DNA of 37,611 nucleotides from assembly GCA_026397595.1 (NCBI GenBank), contig JAPLUO010000223.1, forward strand, positions 1-37,611. Direction: 5' to 3'. Origin of the DNA: Caldifarciminota bacterium (GTDB lineage Bacteria; Hydrothermota; Tepidihabitantia; Tepidihabitantales; Tepidihabitantaceae). The notes under the pieces were generated by a model that saw only the letters and a program-made list of their open reading frames with translations, made no database searches and had not been told where the DNA came from. Below are positions 29,233 to 37,086 of this stretch, piece by piece (position 1 is the first letter of the stretch; every line of letters begins with the position of its first letter). The position numbers were made by a program, and so were the translations under genes.

Positions 29233-29575
29233 CGCCGTTCCCCCCGTAGCAGTCCCAGTTGCTGTCCCTGTTGCTCTGTCGGTTGTGGTGTGAGTCGTTC
29301 TCCCCGTTGCTGTCCCGATTGCCCTCGGAATCGCTCGCCCGGTTGCTGTCCCGGTGGCGGGCCGAGTCGCTGTCCCCGTTGCTCTCTCCATCGTTCTACC
29401 CGTTGCTCTACCGGTCGCTCTGACCATTGCGGCCCGAGTCGCTCTACCGGTTGCCGTCCTCGTTGCTCTCCCCGTAGCTCTGACCATTGCTCTCCAGATT
29501 GCCGGTAGAGTAGCTTCCTGAGTTGCCGTCCGAGTCGCTCTGTCCATTGCCTGCCCGGTTGCAGGGTCGGCTTTG
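29233..29575. repeat. 12-bp-period degenerate minisatellite
   Basis: About 28 imperfect 12-bp units with the consensus GTTGCTCTGTCC or GTCGCTCTACCG (plus strand); the T-G/T-C-G core GTTGC or GTCGC recurs every 12 bases. Because 12 is a multiple of 3, several frames stay open: the minus strand reads a 4-residue Arg-Ala-Thr-Gly pattern. I treat it as non-coding. It lies between the decayed genes and the promoter of the V-ATPase subunit D gene. Confidence 0.85.
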
Positions 29576-29701
29576 ACCTCCCCGGCCGGACGTTCGAGAA
29601 CACTTCACAACGGCCCAACCATAGTATTAGACTCTTCCCGGCCGGTGCCGGTTTCATGGCCGGTCTCGCTGAACGCCGGCGCCCGCCAGCCGGGCCTTTG
29701 C

Positions 29702-29730
29702 TTGACTTCACCGGGCGTCGGGAATACAAT
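29702..29730 (+). promoter_or_regulatory. Promoter of the atpD-vanZ-hisS operon, near-leaderless
   Basis: TTGACT (29702-29707), a 17-nt spacer and TACAAT (29725-29730), 9 nt before the ATG at 29740. The leader would be about 2-3 nt; no ribosome binding site is present. Confidence 0.7.
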
Positions 29731-29739
29731 CACGCCACC

Positions 29740-30366
29740 ATGAGACTCGCTGTCGGCGCGACCCGGATGCAACTGCTCCGCCTCAAGAAGCGGCTGGCGA
29801 TTGCCCGCCGCGGGCACAAGTTGCTGAAGGACAAGCAGGAAGAGTTGATGCGCCTCATCCTCGTCCTGGTGGACGAGATTCGGACAAACCGGCAACGGGT
29901 TCAGCGCGAAACCGCGGCAATCCTCGGCCGGTTCGCCATCGCCCGCGCGGCCTATGGCGCGGAGGCGCTGGACGAAGCGGTGATGCTGCCGTCCAAGAAG
30001 GTTTCGGTGTCGGTCACGACCCGGAACATAATGAACGTGAAGGTGCCGGTGTTCCACAAGGAGATTTCGGGTAAGACGCGCTGCTACGGCTTCGCCACCA
30101 CTTCCGGGGAACTGGACTTTGCGCTGGCCGCGTTCGACGAACTGCTCGACCCGCTGCTGATTCTGGCCGAGAAGGAAAAGACTCTTGAACTGCTGGCCGC
30201 CGAAATCGAACGGACCCGCCGGCGCGTCAACGCACTTGAGTACGTGCTGATACCGAGCATCGCGGAGACGGTGAAGTTCATTAACCTGAAACTGGCCGAA
30301 GCCGAGCGCGGTGACCTGACGCGGCTGATGCGGGTCAAGGAAATCATCCGCGGCGAGGCCAGGTAG
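29740..30366 (+). CDS. atpD: V-type ATP synthase/ATPase subunit D
   Basis: A 208-residue protein: the central-stalk subunit that turns inside the A3B3 head of the V/A-type ATPase. The N-terminal helix begins RLAVGATRMQLLRLKKRLAI and RRGHKLLKDKQEELMR; the C-terminal helix contains TRRRVNALEYVLIPSIAET, both hallmarks of subunit D. Length is normal. The ATG at 29740 is fixed by a promoter ending 9 nt upstream; the 28 upstream in-frame residues from an earlier ATG are rejected. The other V-ATPase genes are not beside it, unlike the usual I-K-E-C-F-A-B-D cluster. It is followed by a VanZ-like gene after 7 nt. Confidence 0.93.
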   Translation: MRLAVGATRMQLLRLKKRLAIARRGHKLLKDKQEELMRLILVLVDEIRTNRQRVQRETAAILGRFAIARAAYGAEALDEAVMLPSKKVSVSVTTRNIMNVKVPVFHKEISGKTRCYGFATTSGELDFALAAFDELLDPLLILAEKEKTLELLAAEIERTRRRVNALEYVLIPSIAETVKFINLKLAEAERGDLTRLMRVKEIIRGEAR

Positions 30367-30373
30367 CGAACAG

Positions 30374-30721
30374 ATGGCCAAGGTGCGGCGGGGCCGGGCT
30401 TGGGGTTTCCTCATCGTCTGGATTGCGCTCACCAGTTTCGCCCTGACCTTCCCATTCCATTTGCAGCGCACGCCGAAGATAATGGAACGCGGGTTCGATA
30501 AGGTGGTTCACACGTCGCTCTTCACGGTCATGGGCATCTCGGCGCAGGCGGCGGCGCCGTGGGTTTCGCTGCTGGTTACCGCACCGCTTGCGGTCGGCCT
30601 TGAACTCGTCCAGAAGAGAATTCCCGGGCGTTCGTACGACATCACTGACATGCTGGCTAACATCGTCGGCATGTTCCTCGGCGTGGCGTCGTTTGAGCTG
30701 TCAAGAAGGCTGGTGACGTGA
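30374..30721 (+). CDS. VanZ-like membrane protein
   Basis: A 115-residue protein with three or four membrane segments: GFLIVWIALTSFALTF, HTSLFTVMGISAQAAA, VSLLVTAPLAVGLELV and MLANIVGMFLGVASF. The VanZ signature is clear: FDKVVHTSLF, then ELVQKRIPGRSYDITDMLAN. VanZ proteins are linked to glycopeptide resistance and envelope stress, but most of these short ones have unknown roles. The last 4 nt overlap the GTG start of hisS. Confidence 0.85.
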   Translation: MAKVRRGRAWGFLIVWIALTSFALTFPFHLQRTPKIMERGFDKVVHTSLFTVMGISAQAAAPWVSLLVTAPLAVGLELVQKRIPGRSYDITDMLANIVGMFLGVASFELSRRLVT

Positions 30722-31974
30722 CCGAGCCGAAGCAGTCCCGGCCCAAGGGCACGCAGGATTTCACGCCGCCGGATTCGGAACGGAGACGGCACGTCGAAGG
30801 CGTGTTCCGGCATCTAGCCGAGTGCTATGGCTACCAGGAAATCATCACGCCGACGTTCGAACACACGACCGTGTTCGTGAAATCGTCGGGCGAGGGCTCG
30901 GACGTAGTTACCAAGGAGATGTACTCTTTCAAGGACCGCGGCGACCGGGACCTGACGCTGCGGCCGGAGGGCACGCCCGGAGTCGTGCGCGCGGTCATCG
31001 AGAACCGGCTGCGGATTCCCTGCCGTTTGTACTACGTCGGCCCGTTCTTCCGGTACGGCCGGCCCCAGAAGGGACGCTTCCGCGAGTTCGGCCAGCTCGG
31101 GCTCGAAGCGCTGGGTGAGGCGAGCCCGCTTGTGGATGCCGAGATCATTTACTTCGGCGCTGGTTTCTTCGAGGACCTTGGGATCCGCGATTGCCTGGTC
31201 CAGGTCAATTCAATCGGCTGCCGGGCGTGCCGACCGGCGTACCGGAATACGCTGCGGGATTTCCTGCTCGACCGTTCCGGGCAGCTCTGTGCCGACTGCC
31301 AGGTGCGCATCGAGCGAAACCCGCTCCGGGTCTTTGACTGCAAGGTCGAGGCCTGCCGGGTGGCGGTGAAGGACGCGCCCACGCCCCGGCAGTATTTGTG
31401 CACGGACTGCGAACAGCATCATGAGCAAGTCTTGTCGGCGTTGAACCGGCGCGGCCTGCGCTATGAGGCCAACGACCGCCTGGTGCGCGGGCTCGACTAC
31501 TATAACCGGACCACGTTCGAGTACATTTCGGCGTCACTCGGCGCGCAGGACAGCCTCGGCGGCGGCGGGCGCTACGACTACCTCGTTGAAGAGCTCGGCG
31601 GACCCGATACGCCCGGGGTGGGCGTCGCCATCGGGCTCGAGCGGACGCTGCTGGCCGCGCCGGCCGAGCCGGCGCCGGCACGCCGGCACAGCGCGTTTGT
31701 CGTCTGGTTGACCGAGGCCGAGCGGGACGCGGCGCAAGAGCTGGCCGACCGGCTGCGGGCGGACGGCATCGCCGCGCAGGTTGACTACGGCGCGCGCAAG
31801 GTCAAGGGACAGTTCAAGTCGGCGGATGCGGCCCAGGCTGCCTGCTGTATCATTATCGGGCCGGACGAATTGGCCAAGGGAGTCTACTCACTCAAAGACC
31901 TGGCGACCGGCGAGCAGCGCGAAGTTGCGTCGGACGCCATCAACGAAGCCGTCCGCGCCCTGTTCCGCGACTAG
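30718..31974 (+). CDS. hisS: Histidyl-tRNA synthetase
   Basis: A 418-residue class II synthetase that charges tRNA-His. Motif 1 includes YQEIITPTFEHT, motif 2 is FFRYGRPQKGRFREFGQ (about 110-126), the histidine-specific RGLDYYNRTTFEY follows, and motif 3 is GVGVAIGLERTLLA. The C-terminal anticodon-binding domain starts near residue 325 (AFVVWLTEAERDAAQELADR). Length is normal. The GTG start overlaps the VanZ-like stop (GTGA), showing coupling. Confidence 0.96.
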   Translation: MTEPKQSRPKGTQDFTPPDSERRRHVEGVFRHLAECYGYQEIITPTFEHTTVFVKSSGEGSDVVTKEMYSFKDRGDRDLTLRPEGTPGVVRAVIENRLRIPCRLYYVGPFFRYGRPQKGRFREFGQLGLEALGEASPLVDAEIIYFGAGFFEDLGIRDCLVQVNSIGCRACRPAYRNTLRDFLLDRSGQLCADCQVRIERNPLRVFDCKVEACRVAVKDAPTPRQYLCTDCEQHHEQVLSALNRRGLRYEANDRLVRGLDYYNRTTFEYISASLGAQDSLGGGGRYDYLVEELGGPDTPGVGVAIGLERTLLAAPAEPAPARRHSAFVVWLTEAERDAAQELADRLRADGIAAQVDYGARKVKGQFKSADAAQAACCIIIGPDELAKGVYSLKDLATGEQREVASDAINEAVRALFRD

Positions 31975-31978
31975 CCGC

Positions 31979-32060
31979 GGAAGGATTCCAGGATTCGAGG
32001 ATTGCAGGGGTCGAGTGTCCGGACGCTGGAATCCTGGATTCCTTGACCCCTTGAATCCTG
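31979..32060. repeat. Inverted oligomer repeats between convergent genes, possible terminator
   Basis: Units of AGGATTC and ATTCCAGG on the left and GAATCCTGGATTCC on the right form fold-back arms between hisS and the HNH-like gene. Similar 7-8-bp units occur elsewhere in the window. Confidence 0.65.
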
Positions 32061-32067
32061 CCGCGAA

Positions 32068-32946
32068 TCAGCTCGTGGCGGCGAGGGCGTACTCGATGAA
32101 CTGGAGTTCGCAGCCCGCGTCGAGCACCGCCACAGCCGCAGTCCAGCGCCCGCCCGGCGACGCGGGCAGCGCCAGTTCCAGATCCGAGGTGCCCGTCTCG
32201 TCCTTGACGCCCAGGTGTTCCTTCGCTTTCGAAATACCGGCGTATTTCGGGCCGCCGAGCAGTGAAATGTCCGGCTCGTCGCCGCGGGGCCAGGCCAGCA
32301 GGAATACGTGGCACCGGCCGCTCTTCTTCATCTCCCAGTCGTAGTCGAACACGATCTTACCGGCCGGACCGCGCAGAAACGGAACCGTCAGCTTCAACTC
32401 GGCCAGCGACTGGGCATTGGGTGTCGCGGCCTTCGGCGGTCGCGGGTTCCGGGCCGCAGCCAGCGGCAGCATGACGCCGGGTAGCGCGCTGAAGTCGGCC
32501 ACCGGCATGTCAGGGGCCGGCGTGCGGGTTGTTATGGTAATCTCGAACTTCGGCTCGTCCTGTTTCTTTTCAGCGTCTTCCTGTCGTACCGCGGCCAGCC
32601 ATTCGTCATAGTCTCGATCGCCCTTCGATACGGCATGGCGCTCGCACATCGGCATCAGGTTGTCCACCGATGTCCGGCCGCCGGCCAGGAACGACTGGCG
32701 GTGCACCAGCCTCTCGCACTCGTGATAGCAACCGGGCACAGAACAGATCGTACCGCGCAGCGCGGCAACCGCTTCTTCCATCTCTTTGGGCCACTTCTCG
32801 CAGTCGACGTAGGCATACCGGTCTTCGTTTGGCGTCGGTGGGTAGTGGGTCCGTGCGCAATGGCGGCAGATGACCTCTCCTTCGCGCACTCGCCACTCGG
32901 CCGAAGTCGGCCGGTGGCAGTCAGGACAGTTGTAGTTCCACAGCAT
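32068..32946 (-). CDS. Zinc-ribbon and HNH-like protein of unknown function
   Basis: A 292-residue protein. An N-terminal zinc ribbon uses Cys7, Cys10, Cys27 and Cys30. Then comes an HNH-like zinc module: CSVPGCYHECERLVHRQSFL (68-87) and TSVDNLMPMCERHAVSKGDR (92-111), with His82, Asn96 and the Cys101/His104 pair placed like an HNH nuclease or its inactive relative. Residues 115-200 are a variable linker. The C-terminal 90 residues are beta-rich with no recognised domain. GGAGG lies 5 nt before the ATG at 32946; an ATG 30 nt earlier is rejected. Whether it cuts nucleic acid is unknown. Confidence 0.72.
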   Translation of the reverse strand: MLWNYNCPDCHRPTSAEWRVREGEVICRHCARTHYPPTPNEDRYAYVDCEKWPKEMEEAVAALRGTICSVPGCYHECERLVHRQSFLAGGRTSVDNLMPMCERHAVSKGDRDYDEWLAAVRQEDAEKKQDEPKFEITITTRTPAPDMPVADFSALPGVMLPLAAARNPRPPKAATPNAQSLAELKLTVPFLRGPAGKIVFDYDWEMKKSGRCHVFLLAWPRGDEPDISLLGGPKYAGISKAKEHLGVKDETGTSDLELALPASPGGRWTAAVAVLDAGCELQFIEYALAATS

Positions 32947-33006
32947 GGATCCCTCCGCGGGTAACGGGCATGGCATCTCGGGTCATCATGGTCATGTTTT
33001 CCTCAA

Positions 33007-33037
33007 GATATAATGACCGGAGATAGCCCGCTGTCAA
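33007..33037 (-). promoter_or_regulatory. Promoter of the HNH-like gene
   Basis: TTGACA (33037-33032) with TATATC (33012-33007) at 19 nt or TTATAT at 18 nt. It gives a leader of about 55 nt that ends with a good ribosome binding site, unlike most promoters here. Confidence 0.55.
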
Positions 33038-33049
33038 GACAGGCAGCGC

Positions 33050-33153
33050 GGCCGTTCATCGTTGTATCGTACATCGTTGCATCGTTGGCCAAAGTTGTAC
33101 GCACTGTCTGACAGGGGCCGCTGGGGCCAACCAACGAACGAACGTTGTACGAA
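33050..33153. repeat. Border-type repeat, copy E
   Basis: Oligomers of the CGTACATCGTTGCATCG type (reverse complement of those in copies B-D) followed by a 37-bp match to 23214-23250 and GAACGTTGTACGAATTAG. It lies directly at the 3' end of the phosphoribosyltransferase gene. Confidence 0.65.
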
Positions 33154-34203
33154 TTAGTCCAGCGGCGCCGGTTCGTGGAAGGTGTAGCCGCGCGCCGCGT
33201 GCCACGCGCGGGGGTCCGAGAAGTAGCGGGTAACCTCTTCGTACTCGTCGTCGGTCAGGAAGCTGATTTCGCGGGGAATCTTGAGGGACAACGCCGCGTC
33301 GCGGTTCGTGAGTGAATCGAGTTTCACGCCGGCCTGCGCGAGGTCGGCGCTGCCCTGCTGCTGCCGGTCAAAGACGACGAAGCAGGCTTCGACCCTGCCG
33401 CCCCATTCCCGGATTTCACGGATCACGCGGGTCTTGGTCCAGCCGTGGACCAGCGTGTCGTCCACGAGCAACACCCGCTTCCGGAAGAGCTCGTGGCTCT
33501 TGATACCCTCGAACGGACTCGCCTCGGGGTAGCGCCGCGTACGCCGGGCATAGAACATCGGCTTGGCCAGCTTCTGGGCCATGACCGCGGCGATGGCGAT
33601 CGAGCCTGACTCGATGCCGCAGACGACGTCAAACTCGAGGTTGCGGACGAGCAGGACCGCCGACGATAGCACGAAGTCATTCACCGCCGGGTAGCTGGCG
33701 AGACCTTTGACGTCGATGTAGATGGGGCTATAGTTCCTGCCCTCGTCCACTTTGAACAACGGGCGCAGGTCGCCGAGCGTGACCTTGATTGCGCCGATTT
33801 GCCAGAGTACGGCGGCAACCGTCTCGTCCAGGTTGCCCGACATCACGCGGCGGATAAGACCGAGGTCCGGCGTGACGATCCGCTGCTCGCGCATCAGGCG
33901 GTAGAACTTGTCGGCTTCGTCTTCGTTCAGCTCGAGCGCGAGCCTGGTCTCGTCGACGTCATAGACGACGTGGAAGCGGCCGAGTTCGCGGTCGCTGCCC
34001 CGCAGGGCGTAGCTCTCGGCGTTCGCTTCCCGTTGCCGCGGGCCGAGCCGGCAGGCAGCCTGGTTGATTTTGGAGCGGTAAGTCGCGAACAGGTCTTCGG
34101 CGAGTGAGGCGACTTCGTCGTATTCGAGGATGTAGGGCGTGCTCGCCCGCATCACCGGGCCGGCGCACTCGATTTCCTTGAGCGGGACCTGGTTAAGTTT
34201 CAT
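33154..34203 (-). CDS. Orotate phosphoribosyltransferase-like protein with an extra N-terminal domain
   Basis: A 349-residue protein. The C-terminal half is a type I phosphoribosyltransferase. The PRPP loop is VLLVDDTLVHGWTK (244-257), with DVVCGIESGSIAIAAVMAQK and KPMFYARRTRRYPEAS around it, as in PyrE. The N-terminal 115 residues (RSKINQAACRLGPRQREANA, ELNEDEADKFYRLMREQR) form a domain I do not recognise. PyrE proteins have about 180-215 residues, so this is a fusion. It starts 36 nt after coaE and may share its transcript. The nucleobase is probably orotate or another base, but is not proven. Confidence 0.78.
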   Translation of the reverse strand: MKLNQVPLKEIECAGPVMRASTPYILEYDEVASLAEDLFATYRSKINQAACRLGPRQREANAESYALRGSDRELGRFHVVYDVDETRLALELNEDEADKFYRLMREQRIVTPDLGLIRRVMSGNLDETVAAVLWQIGAIKVTLGDLRPLFKVDEGRNYSPIYIDVKGLASYPAVNDFVLSSAVLLVRNLEFDVVCGIESGSIAIAAVMAQKLAKPMFYARRTRRYPEASPFEGIKSHELFRKRVLLVDDTLVHGWTKTRVIREIREWGGRVEACFVVFDRQQQGSADLAQAGVKLDSLTNRDAALSLKIPREISFLTDDEYEEVTRYFSDPRAWHAARGYTFHEPAPLD

Positions 34204-34239
34204 TGCCGCCCGGCGCTCGCGGGTGCCGTGTCCGGCCCG

Positions 34240-34884
34240 CTAGGGTCGGCGGGCGGCCTTGAACGCCTGGAACTTCGCGCTGTAGAAGAAATTCCAGAGC
34301 GCGCGGCACTTCCGGCGCAGTTCGGCAAACGAGCCCCGGTTTTCGAGCACGAAGTCGGCCTTGCGCCAGATTTTCGCGTCCGGCGACTGGAGCTTCAGCC
34401 GCGCCACGATGTCATCTTCGGGCACGCCGGCGTCGATCATCCGCTTGGTCTTCAGGCGGTCCGCGGCCGTGACCAGAATCGAGACGTCCACTTCCTTGTC
34501 CATGCCCCAGGCGAACAACAGTGCCGCGTCGAGGACAACGAGGCCTTTCCGGTTCCGGTCCATCTCCTTGCGCACCCGCTGGAGCAGGGGGGGGTGGGTG
34601 ATCGCGTTCAGCTTGGCGAGGCTCGCCTTGCTCGCGAATGCCAGCTTGCCCAAAGCCCGGCGGTCAATGTTGCCGGTCTTGGTCAGAATCCCGCGGCCGA
34701 AGGTCTTCACCAAGCGGTGGTACTCGTCCGTGCCCTTGTTGAGGATTAACCATCCCATCTCGTCCGCGTCGATGATTTTCGCTCCGTAGCGCTTGAGTTC
34801 GCTGGCAACCGTGGACTTACCGGAGCCCATGTTGCCGCCGATTCCAACGAGCAGCCGGTCCTGCGAGAGTTTCCTGTCAAACAT
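34240..34884 (-). CDS. coaE: Dephospho-CoA kinase
   Basis: A 214-residue P-loop kinase that phosphorylates the ribose 3'-OH of dephospho-CoA, the last step of coenzyme A synthesis. Walker A is GIGGNMGSGKST (15-26). Other marks are IIDADEMGWLIL (substrate-binding Asp), NIDRRALGKLAFASKASLAK, LNAITHP and VVLDAALLFAWGMDKEVD. The C-terminal 45 residues are basic and slightly longer than usual. The gap of 139 nt to etfB holds heptamer repeats. Confidence 0.88.
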   Translation of the reverse strand: MFDRKLSQDRLLVGIGGNMGSGKSTVASELKRYGAKIIDADEMGWLILNKGTDEYHRLVKTFGRGILTKTGNIDRRALGKLAFASKASLAKLNAITHPPLLQRVRKEMDRNRKGLVVLDAALLFAWGMDKEVDVSILVTAADRLKTKRMIDAGVPEDDIVARLKLQSPDAKIWRKADFVLENRGSFAELRRKCRALWNFFYSAKFQAFKAARRP

Positions 34885-35023
34885 GGAGAATCATCCCTGC
34901 GGGAAATGGCAGACGGCCAGTTCCCGATTCCTAATCACTGACCGTAGATGGGAGATGACCGGCCGTGGCAAGGAATCACGCTTCCAGCACCCGGTCCCCG
35001 GTCCCCCGTCTCCGGTCATTGGC

Positions 35024-35809
35024 TTATAGAACCTTTGCTTCTTCGCGCAGCAGCCGCGCCAGTTCAGGCACGACCTGGTCCGGCTCGCCTTCAAGCACCC
35101 GTCCCGGCTTGCGGCCGGGCGGCAGCCGGTCTTCGATATACGCGAGGCGCCGGGTCAGTGCTGCCGGGTCAATCCCCAACTCGGCCGCGGCCAGCACCGG
35201 GATTTCCTTCTTCTTTGAAGCCATCATCCCTTTGAGGGTCGGGTAGCGCGGTTCGTAAGCGCCCTTTTGCATCGTAGCGAGGCAGGGCAAAGGGGCGTGG
35301 ACGACCTCGGTCGCGCCCTCCACCTCGCGCCGGGCCACGACGCTGCCCGTTGCGAAGTCGGCCGCAAGCTCGGCCACGACCGAGACGTGCGGAATTCCGA
35401 GGAAATGGGCAATTACCGGCGGCACGGCAGCCAGGTCGTCGTCAATCGCCTGTTTCCCGCAAAGGACCAGGTCGAACGGCTGATGCTTCACGGCTGCGGC
35501 CAGCAGCCGGCCCACGGCCAGGGCATCAATGCCGTCGAACTCAGGAGCGGTAAGTTGAACCGCATTGTCCGCGCCCATCGCCAAGGCGGTCCGGAGCGCG
35601 GTCTTCACCCGTTCCGGGCCGAGCGAAATTACGGTGATTATTCCGGTGCCGGCCTTTTCCTTGAGGCGCAGGGCCGTCTCAAGCGCGTATTCGTCGTAGG
35701 GATTGATGACCCACTCCATCTCGGTCGCGTCAACGAAACCGGTCTGGGTATTCACCCGGATTTTCGTCTCGGTTGACGGAACCTGCTTGACGCAGACCGT
35801 TATGTTCAT
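35024..35809 (-). CDS. etfB: Electron transfer flavoprotein beta subunit
   Basis: A 261-residue protein. It begins MNITVCVKQVPSTETKIRVN and contains INPYDEYALETALRLKE, ALAMGADNAVQL, DLVLCGKQAIDDDLAAVPP and LPCLATMQKGAYEPRYPTLK, the usual EtfB order with the AMP-binding signature. EtfB pairs with EtfA to pass electrons from acyl-CoA and other dehydrogenases. No etfA gene is present within this window. The ATG overlaps the fabF stop (CAATGA), so translation is coupled to fabF, an unusual partner. Confidence 0.9.
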   Translation of the reverse strand: MNITVCVKQVPSTETKIRVNTQTGFVDATEMEWVINPYDEYALETALRLKEKAGTGIITVISLGPERVKTALRTALAMGADNAVQLTAPEFDGIDALAVGRLLAAAVKHQPFDLVLCGKQAIDDDLAAVPPVIAHFLGIPHVSVVAELAADFATGSVVARREVEGATEVVHAPLPCLATMQKGAYEPRYPTLKGMMASKKKEIPVLAAAELGIDPAALTRRLAYIEDRLPPGRKPGRVLEGEPDQVVPELARLLREEAKVL

Positions 35810-37059
35810 TGCCAGGGCTTCACCAGCAGGCACGCGTTGTGCCCGCCGAATCCGAACGAATTCGACAGCGCGGCCCGAATCCGGCAGTCGCGCGCCGCAT
35901 CCTTGATGAAATCAAGCTCCACCCCGTCGTCTGGGGTCACGTGATTTATGGTCGCATGCACCCGCTGATGTTTCACTTGCAGCGCCATCGCCACGAACTC
36001 CATCGACCCCGCCGCTCCAAGTCCGTGTCCAATCATCGACTTCGTCGAGTTCACGGCGAGCTGCTTCGCATGGTCGCCGAACACGGCATACAGCGCCTTC
36101 ACCTCGGACGCATCATTCAAAGGCGTTGAAGTACCGTGGGCATTCACATAGTCGATGTCATCGGGCGTCAGGCCGGCCTCGGCAATCGCCTCCCGCATCA
36201 CCGCGGTTGCGCCCATCGCATCCGGGTCCGGGGCAGTGATATGATACGCATCAGCCGTCGCGCCGTACCCGACCAGCTCGCAGTGAATCTGCGCTCCGCG
36301 CCGGCGGGCGTGCTCAAGCTCTTCGAGGACGACTATGCCGGCGCCCTCACCCATCACGAACCCGTCCCGGCTCCGGTCAAATGGCCGGGAGGCTTTCTCC
36401 GGTTCCGAGTTCAGCTTGGAAAGAGCGCCCATGTTGCAGAATCCCGCGATGGTGAATCGCGAAATCGCGGCCTCGCCCCCACCGGCAACCATCACGTCGG
36501 CGTCGCCGTGCATGATGTGACGGAATGCGCTGCCGGTCGCGTGAGCGGCGGACGCGCAGGCCGAGGTTATGTCGTAGTTCGGGCCACGCAGGCCGTAAGC
36601 GATGGCAATCTGGCCGCAGGCCATGTCCGGGATCATCATCGGCACCAGCAACGGGGACACGCGCCGCGGGCCTTTCGTAAGAAACTGGGTGAACTGGGCC
36701 TCCCAGGACTGGATGCCGCCCATGCCGCAGCCGGTGATAACGCCGATCCGGCTCCGGTCCTCCTTCTCGAATTCGATCTTCGAGTCCCTGACCGCCTCGT
36801 CGGCCGCCCAGAGGCCAAGCTGGACGAACCGATCGGTCCGCTTCACCAGCTTCGCGTCCAGCCGCGCGGTCGGATCGAACCCCTTGACCTCGGCATCAAT
36901 CTGCACCTCGAGATCTGAGGTGTCAAACAAGGTGCTTCGGGCCGCGCCGCTCTTGCCGGCGACAAGACCCTGCCAGAAAGTCGGGACGTCGTTACCGATA
37001 GGCGTGACCACGCCCATCCCGGTAACCACTACCCGTCGGCGACCGCTCTGGTTGCTCAT
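35806..37059 (-). CDS. fabF: 3-oxoacyl-[acyl-carrier-protein] synthase II
   Basis: A 417-residue condensing enzyme that elongates fatty acids by joining acyl-Cys with malonyl-ACP. The catalytic Cys168 is in TSACASAAHA; His308 in NAHGTSTPLND and His345 in KSMIGHGLGAAG complete the Cys-His-His triad, with Lys340. The start is the ATG at 37059, 27 nt after acpP. Length is normal. It ends in a 4-nt overlap with etfB. No ribosome binding site anomaly is seen. Confidence 0.95.
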   Translation of the reverse strand: MSNQSGRRRVVVTGMGVVTPIGNDVPTFWQGLVAGKSGAARSTLFDTSDLEVQIDAEVKGFDPTARLDAKLVKRTDRFVQLGLWAADEAVRDSKIEFEKEDRSRIGVITGCGMGGIQSWEAQFTQFLTKGPRRVSPLLVPMMIPDMACGQIAIAYGLRGPNYDITSACASAAHATGSAFRHIMHGDADVMVAGGGEAAISRFTIAGFCNMGALSKLNSEPEKASRPFDRSRDGFVMGEGAGIVVLEELEHARRRGAQIHCELVGYGATADAYHITAPDPDAMGATAVMREAIAEAGLTPDDIDYVNAHGTSTPLNDASEVKALYAVFGDHAKQLAVNSTKSMIGHGLGAAGSMEFVAMALQVKHQRVHATINHVTPDDGVELDFIKDAARDCRIRAALSNSFGFGGHNACLLVKPWQ

Positions 37060-37086
37060 TGGCAGTTCAACGTCGAGGGATTCCGA

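Noticed and set aside
29206-29547. A 113-residue minus-strand frame of Arg-Ala-Thr-Gly repeats
   Set aside because: The 12-bp repeat keeps several frames open by itself; no ribosome binding site and no promoter point to translation.
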